The notes under the pieces were generated by a model. It searched no databases and was not told the DNA's origin. It was given only the letters and a program-made list of their open reading frames with translations. Source: CAMDPA01 sp963825625 (lineage in GTDB: Bacteria; Pseudomonadota; Alphaproteobacteria; Rhizobiales; Hyphomicrobiaceae). From it: a DNA stretch of 64,000 bases. Shown here one piece after another: positions 47,245-55,130 of the stretch (position 1 is its first letter; each line of letters starts with the position of its first letter). The stretch spans positions 1-64,000 of the forward strand of contig CAWGUF010000023.1 of assembly GCA_963825625.1 (NCBI GenBank), given 5' to 3'. The translations under genes and the position numbers were made by a program.

Positions 47245-47396
47245 CGGTGCTCCAGCGGAAAGCTGCAGGGGATCGGGTGTATTTGATCGATGTGCTCATA
47301 ATGTAATGCGAGCAATTCTGCAATCAAAGCCACCGGTCAGAGCCATCACGCGCCCACCGGGGCAGGTCATGCTGCAGGGTTTTCGAGAACCGGCCG

Positions 47397-48197
47397 TCAG
47401 CCGCTGCCGGTGGGATCCTGGGTTACCAAAGCCAAAGCCAAGACATCGATGCGGCCTGCTCCGGCTCGCCTCAGCACGCGGGCGCAGGCACCAGCAGTGG
47501 ACCCGGTCGTCATGACGTCGTCAACCAGAACAACGCGCCGCCCCTCGAGCCGTTGCGGCCGGGGCGCTTTGAAAGCCCCGGCAAGATTGCGCCGGCGTTC
47601 AGCGGCGGACAGCCCGACCTGAGCGGGAACCGGCTTGACCCTGACCAGTGCAAGCGGATCGCAGGGCACACCACTCAGGCGCGAAACCTCGCGGGCCAGC
47701 AGTGCCGCCTGATTGAAGCGGCGGGACAACAGCCGCCACCTGTGCAGCGGGACCGGGACGATGAGGTCGGCGTCCGCCAGCAGCTCCTGGCCTGCTCCGA
47801 CGAGCCAGCGGCCGAACAAGCGGCGGGCCTCGTGGCGGTCGGCATACTTCAAGCCGTGGATAAGATCCTGGGAGACGGGCCCGAACTGCGCCACGGCGCG
47901 CGCTCGATCCCAATCCGGCGGTTCCGCCAGCGCTGCCCCTGAGACCATCACGCCGCCAGTGTCATACGGCAGCGGAATGCCGAGACGGTCGCACAATGGC
48001 GCACGAATGAAGCGCATCTGGCGCCAGCATGCGGCGCACAGGGCGTCGTGGGTGCCCAACGGCCGCTGGCACGACATACACACCGGAGGCACGATCAAAT
48101 CCGCCAGCAGGCGACCGGAGCTCAGCACGCCGCGACCTATCCGGCCGAGCATTCCCTGCTTTCCGCTCTCACCGTCCTGCCCGTCAATCGCTCCCAT
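47397..48197 (-). CDS. comF: ComF family phosphoribosyltransferase-like protein
   Basis: A 266-residue ComF/GntX-type protein. The N-terminal zinc-binding part has CMSCQRPLG...ALCAACW (about residues 40-57). The C-terminal PRTase domain has VVLVDDVMTTGSTAGACA, the PRPP-binding loop (about 221-238). The ERRRNLAGAF segment is typical. ComF is linked to DNA uptake in naturally competent species, but in alphaproteobacteria its role is unclear. It is divergent from the methyltransferase gene and shares the grxC-DUF1178 neighbourhood. Confidence 0.93.
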   Translation of the reverse strand: MGAIDGQDGESGKQGMLGRIGRGVLSSGRLLADLIVPPVCMSCQRPLGTHDALCAACWRQMRFIRAPLCDRLGIPLPYDTGGVMVSGAALAEPPDWDRARAVAQFGPVSQDLIHGLKYADRHEARRLFGRWLVGAGQELLADADLIVPVPLHRWRLLSRRFNQAALLAREVSRLSGVPCDPLALVRVKPVPAQVGLSAAERRRNLAGAFKAPRPQRLEGRRVVLVDDVMTTGSTAGACARVLRRAGAGRIDVLALALVTQDPTGSG

Positions 48198-48346
48198 GCC
48201 GGCGCTCTCGCTGCGTTGCCTCCCACTCCGTCATGGTGATCAGCCTACAGCAGCACCTTGCATCGAGCGAGCCTCATCACACCGCCACTTCGGATGGCCT
48301 CATCGTCTGGGCCCGCCTGCTGCCGGTCCATGCTATGAGTACGGGG

Positions 48347-49282
48347 ATGGACACGAGCGCGACGAAGACCGCCATAAACCCGCTGTTCGACCGCGAGCTG
48401 CTGACCCGCAGGCGGGATCGTGCGGCGGCAACAATCGCCAGTAGCGATTTCCTGCTGCAACGGGTTCGTGACGATCTGGTCGAGCGTGTCGGGATCGTGC
48501 ATCGGCACTTCGCCGATTGCGTCGTCCTGGGCGCCCACCACGGCCTGGTGGCGCGCAGCCTGCGCGCGTTGCCCAACGTCGGGCTGGTGATCGAGGCCGA
48601 CAGCAGTCCCCGCTTGCTCGAGTTGTGCGATGGACCGCGGGTATTGGCTGACGAGGAGGCGATTCCGTTCGGCAGCGCCAGCCTCGACCTGGTGGTCTCC
48701 GCCCTCGCGCTGCAACACGTCAACGATCTGCCTGGGGTGCTTGCCCAGGTTCGGCGGGCATTGAGGCCGGACGGCTTGCTGCTTGCGGCCATGGCTGGCG
48801 GGCGCACGCTGTGCGAGTTGCGGGACGTGATGCTGGAGGCGGAACTGGAAACACAGGGCGGGGCCTCGCCGCGCGTTGCACCGTTCGCCGACGTCCGGGA
48901 TACGGGGGCGCTACTGCAAAGAGCCGGGTTCGCGCTGCCGGTTGTCGACAGCGACACGGTGAGCGTGACCTATCCTACACCGATCGCGCTGATGCGCGAC
49001 TTGCGCTGTATGGGGGCCGGCAACGTCCTGCTCGACCGCGCACGACGCCCGCTGCGCCGCGATACCCTGATGCGGGCCTGCGCGCTCTATGCCGAGCGGT
49101 ACGCCACCGCCGAAGGCAGGGTGCGGGCGACGTTCGAAATCATCTCGATGACAGCCTGGGCTCCGCACGAGAGCCAGCCCCAACCGCTGCGCCCCGGCTC
49201 GGCGAAGACCCGATTGGCGGATGTGCTGGCACCGCGCGGCTCCGATGCCACCGCCACGAAATCCGAGGATGACGACAGCTGA
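48347..49282 (+). CDS. SAM-dependent methyltransferase (BioC/NDUFAF5-like)
   Basis: A 311-residue class I methyltransferase. The N-terminus NPLFDRELLTRRRDRAA is typical of the alphaproteobacterial homologs of mitochondrial NDUFAF5. The SAM-binding core follows with VVLGAHHGLVARSL (motif I, in which the usual Gly-x-Gly is altered), LADEEAIPFGSASLDLVVSA and LALQHVNDLPGVL (motif II/III). NDUFAF5 hydroxylates an arginine of complex I; bacterial relatives are often named BioC. Neither role can be confirmed here. The ATG at 48347 is preferred since homology starts soon after. An ATG at 48335 is the alternative. Confidence 0.85.
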   Translation: MDTSATKTAINPLFDRELLTRRRDRAAATIASSDFLLQRVRDDLVERVGIVHRHFADCVVLGAHHGLVARSLRALPNVGLVIEADSSPRLLELCDGPRVLADEEAIPFGSASLDLVVSALALQHVNDLPGVLAQVRRALRPDGLLLAAMAGGRTLCELRDVMLEAELETQGGASPRVAPFADVRDTGALLQRAGFALPVVDSDTVSVTYPTPIALMRDLRCMGAGNVLLDRARRPLRRDTLMRACALYAERYATAEGRVRATFEIISMTAWAPHESQPQPLRPGSAKTRLADVLAPRGSDATATKSEDDDS

Positions 49283-49429
49283 GGCGGCTTCGACCGAGCG
49301 AGCGGCAGGGCCGCCGGAAGAACGTGAGAAAGCAACTGGACATCGCCCGGTGCCCGCTCTATAAGGCCCGAGCTTCGCGTCAATGCGGTTGCAGGATAAC
49401 GTTCCTGCGAGCATGCGGTGCGAGGCAGC

Positions 49430-49505
49430 GCCCAGGTAGCTCAGTTGGTAGAGCATGCGACTGAAAATCGCAGTGTCGGTGGTTCAATTCCGCCCCTGGG
49501 CACCA
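49430..49505 (+). tRNA. tRNA-Phe (GAA)
   Basis: A full cloverleaf of 76 nt. The acceptor stem GCCCAGG (49430-49436) pairs with CCTGGGC (49495-49501). The D-arm is GCTCAGTTGGTAGAGC, the anticodon loop is CTGAAAA with anticodon GAA, and the T-loop is GGTTCAATTCC. The discriminator A is followed by an encoded CCA (49503-49505). It stands alone, with no other tRNA nearby. Confidence 0.98.
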
Positions 49506-49766
49506 CGGCTTTCAAGCCGCTGACTCCGGGTGCCTCGCGGTGCGCGATGGGCTGGCCCGACGGTATTCCCCAAGCAGCATGAGCCCCATGCCCCCAACGG
49601 CAGCAGCGCATAGCGCCGGCAGCCGCCAGCGCTTGTCTGGCGGACTTGGCGAATGGTATCAGCGAACGGCTCGCCTCGAAACCAGATCAGCTTTCTGACA
49701 CCAGAAAACCGAATTCCCCGTTCGCCGCTCCGGAAAGGTGCGGCGACGCCACGGATTCCTTCATCG

Positions 49767-49780
49767 TTGACCTGCATCAA
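49767..49780. promoter_or_regulatory. FNR/FixK-type box upstream of the hemerythrin gene
   Basis: TTGACCTGCATCAA matches the alphaproteobacterial FNR/FixK consensus TTGA-N6-TCAA exactly, and the stricter TTGAT-N4-ATCAA with one change. It is centred about 72 nt upstream of the proposed hemerythrin start. An FNR-type regulator gene lies about 0.7 kb away. Confidence 0.6.
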
Positions 49781-49845
49781 CGGCCCCGGGCGTCTGGAAG
49801 CCTACTGCAATCGAACCTGATGATGATTTGGAGAGACTCTCATCC

Positions 49846-50382
49846 ATGGGTGCGCGGTGGTCCACAGATGCTATGCCGAAACGCTCGCCTGGCTCTGACA
49901 AGCGAAGCATCAACCCGATCGACAGGATCATCCAGGAGCATGCACTCCAACTTCGGCTGTGCGACATGCTCGAGCACATAGCCGACGGTTTGCCCCAGAA
50001 ATTCGACAAGGGGGAGATCGCGGAGGCGGGCGCCACTTTGTGCAAAGGAATGACAGCGCATTTTGCGCTGGAGGAAAACATTCTTTTTCCTCTCCTCAGC
50101 CAACGCGCAAGAAGCGACCCGCACTTGTCCGCCGTGATTGCGCAGATCGCGAAAGAGCACGATCGCGACGAGGATCTATCCGGCGAGTTGGCTGAGGAAC
50201 TACGGCTTGTGGTGGAAACCGGAAAAGTCCGAAATCCGGATATGCTGGGCTACATGCTGCGCGGATATTTCGTCTCACTTCGACGTCACATCGAATGGGA
50301 GGACGCACTGATCATTCCGGCGGCACGGCGGCTTCTCACGACGCAGGATCTGGAGCAACTCTCCGCCGCAATGGGGCCATGA
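49846..50382 (+). CDS. hemerythrin HHE-domain protein
   Basis: A predicted di-iron four-helix-bundle protein of 178 residues. Iron-ligand candidates are His in IIQEHALQL, His and Glu in MTAHFALEENILFPLL, His in AKEHDRDEDL, and His/Glu in RRHIEWEDALIIPAARRL. Such proteins bind oxygen or nitric oxide or act in repair of nitrosylated iron-sulfur clusters (YtfE/RIC-like). The start is uncertain: ATG 49846 has GGAGAG upstream, while ATG 49873 gives a shorter form. It is convergent with the FNR-type gene and has an FNR-type box in its promoter region, which supports control by low oxygen or NO. Confidence 0.85.
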   Translation: MGARWSTDAMPKRSPGSDKRSINPIDRIIQEHALQLRLCDMLEHIADGLPQKFDKGEIAEAGATLCKGMTAHFALEENILFPLLSQRARSDPHLSAVIAQIAKEHDRDEDLSGELAEELRLVVETGKVRNPDMLGYMLRGYFVSLRRHIEWEDALIIPAARRLLTTQDLEQLSAAMGP

Positions 50383-50444
50383 GCACAGGGAAATCCTCCG
50401 GCGCAGCCAGAGGGTCAGACATGCCGTGCCGAAAAGCCGGCAGT

Positions 50445-51167
50445 CTAATCAAGATTTTGCTCTGCCATCTGCCCGAGCATTTTCATGTCGGGGACGAAGA
50501 CCTCGCGCGCGCCGCTCAACTCGATGATTCCCCGGCGTCGAAGGCCGGTGAACTGGCGGCTGACCGTCTCGATCGTAAGACCCAGGCTGTCGGCAATCTC
50601 GGCGCGGGAAAGCGCCAGCTCGAACTTCGCGGACGCCAAATCTTCAGGCGCGGAGCACCCCACCTGGCTTGCGCGGTGCGCGACCATCAGCAGAAAACTG
50701 GCCACCTTCTCGCCCGCGGTCTTTCTTCCGAGCAGGACCATCCAGTCACGGGCGGCGTCGAGCTCATCCAACGCGTGCTCGAACAGTCGCCGCTCCAGGC
50801 CAGGGAACCTCTCGACCAGCCGTTCAAACCGGCCGCGATCGAAGGCGCACAGCGTGACGCTGCTCGCCGCTTCAGCGAAATACGGGCTGCGCCGGCGCAA
50901 CGGGCGACCGATGAATTCTGCCGGAAACTGCAGCCCGACGATCTGCTGCCGGCCGTCGGCCAGCGATTTGGTGAGCTTGACCACGCCGGAAACAATATTG
51001 GAAAAATATTGCGGCTCCTCTTGATCCCGCAGAATAACCTGACCAGCATCCAGATGCTTCCAGATTGAAATCTCGTTGAGGTGCAGAATTTCGTCATCCG
51101 ACAGCGCACCGCAGACAGCCCGGTGTCGGATCGCACACGTATTGCACGCCAGCTGCCGCATGCGCAT
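50445..51167 (-). CDS. FNR/FixK-type transcriptional regulator (Crp family)
   Basis: A 240-residue Crp/Fnr regulator. The N-terminus has LACNTCAIRHRAVC, the Cys-x2-Cys-x7-Cys pattern of FNR, and a further Cys (TLCAFDRG) sits in the sensor domain, so a [4Fe-4S] oxygen-sensing cluster is likely. The effector domain spans about 20-140, the dimer helix follows, and the winged HTH (about 180-225) has LSRAEIADSLGLTIETVSRQ, where Glu, Ser and Arg of the E-x2-S-R motif read TTGAT half-sites. The ATG at 51167 is preferred since GAGG lies about 9 nt upstream. Its probable sites are the local boxes at 49767, 51365 and 54059. Confidence 0.92.
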   Translation of the reverse strand: MRMRQLACNTCAIRHRAVCGALSDDEILHLNEISIWKHLDAGQVILRDQEEPQYFSNIVSGVVKLTKSLADGRQQIVGLQFPAEFIGRPLRRRSPYFAEAASSVTLCAFDRGRFERLVERFPGLERRLFEHALDELDAARDWMVLLGRKTAGEKVASFLLMVAHRASQVGCSAPEDLASAKFELALSRAEIADSLGLTIETVSRQFTGLRRRGIIELSGAREVFVPDMKMLGQMAEQNLD

Positions 51168-51364
51168 CAGTGAGAGCCTCGCCAATTGCAGACGCTTGAA
51201 ACTAAACCTGCCGGGACGGCAGCACCAGTGCGACACATGCGCGATCAACCAGATCCAGCGGGCCAATGCAGGTCAAGTGCCGGCGGGACAAGCAATGGGG
51301 CCAGCAGGACTGGCTCTGCATGCGGAAGATCCGGCATTACCGTCAACACGTGTCGCACCCCATT

Positions 51365-51378
51365 TTGATCGAGATCAA
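51365..51378. promoter_or_regulatory. exact FNR box
   Basis: TTGATCGAGATCAA is a perfect TTGAT-N4-ATCAA palindrome, the classical FNR operator. It lies 85-98 nt before the small frame at 51463 (plus strand) and about 200 nt before the FNR-type gene start (minus strand). Its orientation is symmetric, so it could control either or both. Confidence 0.75.
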
Positions 51379-51462
51379 GAGCAAGCGGCCCTTTTTGCGC
51401 AGAACCTTGTCATGGCCCGCGTGGTGCAGGCACCGCGCGCTGCAACGCGCTCAGGAGGCAAC

Positions 51463-51711
51463 ATGGCAGAGCGCGGCCAAGCTCACGAACATCACGGCCA
51501 TGCGAACCCGTCGGGATGGCGGCGAAGTTCTTGGCGTGCTCAGCCCGAGCCGAGTGCGGGTGCGGGGAAAGACGGCTTGAGAGCGTGGCACGCCCGGTCT
51601 CGCATTGTCGCAGTCGCGACGCTCGCTCGAGATCGGGCTTTTCCTTTCGCAACAAAAGCGCCGATGCCCGATGAGTGCCGATACCCGAAACGTCAGGCCG
51701 GACTGCGCTGA
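51463..51711 (+). pseudogene. possible relic of a cytochrome oxidase subunit I N-terminus
   Basis: An 82-residue frame with AGGAGG just before its ATG. The first residues (MAERGQAHEHHGHANPSGWRR) resemble the His-rich N-terminus of alphaproteobacterial cytochrome c oxidase subunit I, in which P-x-G-W-R-R leads into the first TM helix. After GWRR the likeness is lost and the rest is Arg/Ala-rich without membrane segments. It may be a truncated oxidase gene still behind its FNR-controlled promoter, or a chance small frame. Confidence 0.35.
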
Positions 51712-51754
51712 CGGCGTGACCTTCGCGCGCGTATGGATGGCAGGAGAACTGGAC

Positions 51755-52027
51755 ATGGGCGATCATTTCTGGCCGTCAATCTACCCGGGCATCGTCGTCG
51801 GCCTTCTCTATGGCCTTTACGCCGGAGGCGTCGTGAACGCGATCGTCGGCTCGATCGCTGGATTCTTCGGTGTGCTCGCGGCTTTTGTCATGTTCGGCTC
51901 GTATCTGGCCGGCGATGGGCTGATGCCGCTGGGCGTGCTTGTCGTATTCGCTATCGCAGCGGCAATTGCAGCGGTGGCGCTGGCCCGCCGTCTCAGCCGC
52001 CACCGCAATTCCCCATCAGGCAGCTAG
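51755..52027 (+). CDS. small membrane protein, function unknown
   Basis: A 90-residue protein with three hydrophobic segments: SIYPGIVVGLLYGLYAGG (about 7-24), VVNAIVGSIAGFFGVLAAF (about 25-43) and LGVLVVFAIAAAIAAVALA (about 58-76). It ends with a basic tail (RRLSRHRNSPSGS). The ATG at 51755 is supported by AGGAGA 8-9 nt upstream. Its TAG stop (52025-52027) is the terminal CTAGTG motif of the twin-hairpin element, so the natural C-terminus may have been slightly different. No family recognised. Confidence 0.6.
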   Translation: MGDHFWPSIYPGIVVGLLYGLYAGGVVNAIVGSIAGFFGVLAAFVMFGSYLAGDGLMPLGVLVVFAIAAAIAAVALARRLSRHRNSPSGS

Positions 52028-52192
52028 TGTAGCGCACCTGACGTTTGGTACCCGCTTGGCGCTCGCCTCGAGACCCAACGTCAGGTGCAAAAACAACACT
52101 AGAATCATGATCTTTCTAGTGTTCCTCATGGTTCTGATATTTGCTTTCGGATTCGCCGCACTGGGTAGCAAATGTCAGAACCGGGACACTAG
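52024..52192. repeat. twin-hairpin palindromic element, copy 2
   Basis: Hairpin A (52024-52102) begins CTAGTGTAGC, pairs CACCTGACGTTTGG with CCCAACGTCAGGTG, and ends ACACTAG. The 13-nt linker is AATCATGATCTTT. Hairpin B (52116-52192) begins CTAGTGTTCC, pairs GGTTCTGATATTTGC with GCAAATGTCAGAACC, and ends GGGACACTAG. The length of 169 nt and the layout match copy 1 (10530-10696). It sits exactly between two convergent genes and supplies the TAG stop of both (52025-52027 plus strand, 52189-52191 minus strand). Confidence 0.9.
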
Positions 52193-53389
52193 CCCGGGAC
52201 GATGGCAGGCTCCCGAGGCTGCGTTGCGAACGGTCGGCTCGCTGGCGAGCCGGCGAGGTGCCTGATCTGCGGGTAAACCTCGCGGGCGAACAACTCGATG
52301 TTCCTTACGGTTCGCCTGTGATCGAGGAAGCCTGCCTGCATCATCATCAGAAGATGATCGAAGCCGCCGACACGTTCGTGCTGGCGCTTGACCTGCTGCA
52401 CCACGCTATCCGGCGTGCCGTACATCATGGTGCCCGCCTCGCGCGCATCCTCCATCTTCAGACCACGCACACTTTCGCTGCGGGCAGCGCGTGCCGTATT
52501 GCCCTTGAGCGCCTCGACGTTGAAATCAACCGGCACGTACCCGGGCGGATTGCGAAATTGCGGCTCGACCTTGGCGGCCAGATACCACGCCAGCTCACGC
52601 GCGCCCGCCTCGGCCTCCGCCTCGGTGTCGCCGACATACATCAGCGGCATGAACGCCAATCCACCGCCGCCGGGTTGACCGTTGTCGACGTAGGCCTCCC
52701 GATAGGCGTCGAACAGCCTGCGCGCCTGCTGAAAGGGCTGGAGGAACGTCGCGAACACATAGCCGCTGGCGGCGGCGCGACGCACCGATGCGACGTCACT
52801 TGAGCCCGTTACCCATACCGGCGGGTGCGGCTGCTGGAACGGTCGCGGCCAGACATTGAGCGCGCGGCGATGCGTGAAGCGTCCTTCGAAATTGCTCGGC
52901 CCATCGGAACTGCGTCCACGCCTTGACACACAGGTCGACGCCTTCCCACAACCTTTCGAGCGTCTCGGTCGGATTGGTATTGGCCGCAAAGATCTCGTAG
53001 GGCACGCCGCGCACAAACCCGGCGTCGACACGGCCCCTGGAAATGCAGTCGACCATTGCCATCTCCTCGGCAATGCGGACCGGATCGCCGCGATTGGCAA
53101 TCGGATTGCCGAGTATGCACAGTCGCGCATCCCTGGTCTGCCGAGCCAGAATTGCCAGCGAAAGCGGGGCTGCCACGTCGATGCACGTTGCAGTCTGGTG
53201 GTGCTCGTTGACCATCAGGTCGAGGCCTTCCTCGGCGGCAAGGATGTATTCATCGAGATAGCGATTGTAGAGGTCGGCTCCGATCACCGGATCAAAGTGC
53301 CTGCTGGGCAGTGAAACCCGGATCGAGGACAATTTGTCGAATGGCGGGAGGTGAGGGTAAGGCATCTCTGTGAAGTACCAGGCGCGCAT
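52189..53389 (-). pseudogene. LLM-class flavin-dependent monooxygenase (luciferase-like), one frameshift
   Basis: A bacterial luciferase-like monooxygenase using FMNH2, about 400 residues when joined. The TIM-barrel begins MRAWYFTEMPYPHLPPFD at 53389. Typical segments are LAAEEGLDLMVNEHHQTA, RLCILGNPIANRGDPVRIAEEMAMVD and later VWPRPFQQPHPPVWVTG. The frame changes near 52906: upstream frame ...VDLCVKAWT, downstream frame DGPSNFEGRFTHRRALN, with one base gained or lost between. Its TAG stop is provided by the twin-hairpin element. The glyoxalase-fold gene lies 47 nt upstream in the same direction, so the two form a pair probably acting on one substrate. Confidence 0.87.
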
Positions 53390-53436
53390 CGTGATGGTCT
53401 TTCCTTTCGCTCTCCGCTCCGGCGCCAAAGGCAGGA

Positions 53437-53985
53437 CTATTCGGTCTCGCCGTGCTCGAATTCGCGCGCGTGAACCCATGCCATCTGGCGCGGCGGCTTT
53501 CGCGTGCGGCTCCACTCCTCGACCATCGCCGGGCCGGCCGCTTTCATGCGCTCGATCTGCGCCTTGCTCGCCGTCCACGTCGCCACCTCCAGACGGTGAC
53601 CGCTCGGATCGTGGAAATAGATGGACTTGAACAAGGTGTGATCGATCGGACCGGTGACGTCCTGTTGCTCTGCCTGCAGCCGCGCTTTCACCTCGTCGAG
53701 CGCATCGAGGTCTTTTACCTGAAGCGCGATGTGCTGGGTCCAGGCCGGCGTATTCGGGTCGCGGCCCATCGGCGGAGAATTCGGCAACTCGAAAAACGCC
53801 AGGATGCTGCCGCCGCCGGCGTCCAGGAAAATGTGCATGTAGGGATCGGGTTCCTTGGTCGAAGGCACCTTGTCTTCCGCCATCGCACCAATCAGATCCA
53901 TGTCGAGAATACGCTTGTAGAAATCGACTGTTTCCTTTGCATCCCGGCAACGGAACGCGACGTGATGGAATTTTTCGACGAGCAT
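53437..53985 (-). CDS. glyoxalase/extradiol-dioxygenase-fold protein (VOC)
   Basis: A 182-residue vicinal-oxygen-chelate protein. Metal-ligand candidates are His in VEKFHHVAFRCRD (about residue 9), His in AWTQHIALQVKD (about 86) and Glu in SGHRLEVATW (about 137), the usual His-His-Glu set. The two beta-alpha-beta-beta-beta modules are separated around residue 70. It could be a ring-cleaving dioxygenase or a lyase. Length and the C-terminal Trp/Arg-rich tail do not decide. GGAGG lies 5 nt before the ATG at 53985. The FNR box at 54059-54072 lies about 80 nt upstream. Confidence 0.88.
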   Translation of the reverse strand: MLVEKFHHVAFRCRDAKETVDFYKRILDMDLIGAMAEDKVPSTKEPDPYMHIFLDAGGGSILAFFELPNSPPMGRDPNTPAWTQHIALQVKDLDALDEVKARLQAEQQDVTGPIDHTLFKSIYFHDPSGHRLEVATWTASKAQIERMKAAGPAMVEEWSRTRKPPRQMAWVHAREFEHGETE

Positions 53986-54058
53986 CGACACCTCCCTTGT
54001 ACCGGCTGATCACGGCACGACAGTCGCGTCAGTGTTTCGGGCTATCGCCGCCAGGCGA

Positions 54059-54072
54059 TTGATCGTGATCAA
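54059..54072. promoter_or_regulatory. exact FNR box upstream of the glyoxalase-LLM pair
   Basis: TTGATCGTGATCAA is a perfect TTGAT-N4-ATCAA palindrome. Its centre is about 80 nt upstream of the glyoxalase-fold start (minus strand) and about 290 nt upstream of the ABC ATPase start (plus strand), so the minus-strand pair is the more likely target. Control of two oxygen-dependent enzymes by an anaerobic regulator would make sense as repression. Confidence 0.7.
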
Positions 54073-54356
54073 TTCGGCGCGATTTTCTGCCTGCTGCATT
54101 TCACCGCCAGCCTGGAAAATGGCCGGTGTTGGCGCGCATCAACAGCGGCGCTGCGGGTCGGGCTTGGCATTTGCCGCACCGGCAGAAAGAGGCGAGACAG
54201 ACACGGTGAAGGCGGGCGCCGCAGGATCGGCAGCGGGTTGCGGCCCGGCCAAATCTCTCTGTTTGCGCCTAGCGCGGGTTGTGCCACAGTGACCCGCTGG
54301 GCCAATCCTCGAGAACGACATGCGGCAGAAGCGTACCCACAACCAACGGCAGAGCC

Positions 54357-55127
54357 ATGGCAGCATACATTCAAGGTCGTAACGTCAATCTTGTCTTTCG
54401 CCCGCCAAACCGCGGTGCGGTCCGTGCGCTCGACGACTTCGACATCGATGTGAACGAGGGCGAGTTCCTGTCGATCGTGGGGCCATCGGGCTGCGGCAAG
54501 AGCAGCTTTCTCAACGTTCTGCTCGGATTGATAAAGCCAGAGTCCGGCGATCTCACGATGCGAGGCAAGCCGATCTCAGGGCCGGGAACCGACAGGGCGA
54601 TGGTGTTCCAGGATTTCGGCCTGTTGCCGTGGCGAACGGTGCAAAGCAACACCGAGCTGGGACTGGAGCTGAAGGGGGTTCCGCTCGAAACCCGTCGCAC
54701 CACCTCGCAGCATTTCATCGAGATGGTCGGGCTGTCAGGCTTCGAGAACCACTATCCGCACGAGTTGTCCGGCGGCATGAAACAGCGTGTCGGCCTGGCG
54801 CGCGCCCTGGCAACCGACCCAGACGTGCTGCTGATGGACGAGCCGTTCGCCGCACTCGACGCGCAGACCCGCGACATAATGCAGGCCGAGTTGCTGCGCA
54901 TCTGGCAGGAGGCGCGCAAGACCGTCCTGTTCGTCACGCATCAGATCGAGGAAGCGGTCTACCTGTCGGACCGGGTGATCGTGATGACGAAGCGGCCGGG
55001 CCGTACCAAGCGGATTTTCGATATCCCGCTGCCGCGCCCGCGCGACTACGAGATGCGTGTCACGCCTCAGTTCAATGATCTCAAGCTCGAGATCTGGAAC
55101 GCTCTCAAGGACGAGATAACGGTGTAG
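54357..55127 (+). CDS. ABC transporter ATPase (SsuB/TauB-type)
   Basis: A 256-residue nucleotide-binding subunit. Walker A is VGPSGCGKSSFLN (about residues 41-53), the Q-loop is VFQDFGLLPW, the signature is LSGGMKQRVGLARAL (about 139-153), Walker B is VLLMDEPFAALD, and the switch His is VTHQIEEA. These belong to the nitrate/sulfonate/taurine/thiamine-precursor importer family. The ATG at 54357 lies inside a longer open frame; homology begins directly after it. Two permease genes follow at 3 and 29 nt, so all three are one operon. Confidence 0.95.
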   Translation: MAAYIQGRNVNLVFRPPNRGAVRALDDFDIDVNEGEFLSIVGPSGCGKSSFLNVLLGLIKPESGDLTMRGKPISGPGTDRAMVFQDFGLLPWRTVQSNTELGLELKGVPLETRRTTSQHFIEMVGLSGFENHYPHELSGGMKQRVGLARALATDPDVLLMDEPFAALDAQTRDIMQAELLRIWQEARKTVLFVTHQIEEAVYLSDRVIVMTKRPGRTKRIFDIPLPRPRDYEMRVTPQFNDLKLEIWNALKDEITV

Positions 55128-55130
55128 ACT

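Larger units (their letters stand above)
51168..51754. other. 587-nt region upstream of the FNR-type gene
   Basis: This gap between the divergent FNR-type gene and the small membrane protein gene holds an exact FNR box (51365-51378) and a small open frame with a strong ribosome-binding site (51463-51711). Other open frames on both strands show no domain. The layout box, then AGGAGG, then ATG looks like a regulated promoter that once served a larger gene. Confidence 0.45.
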
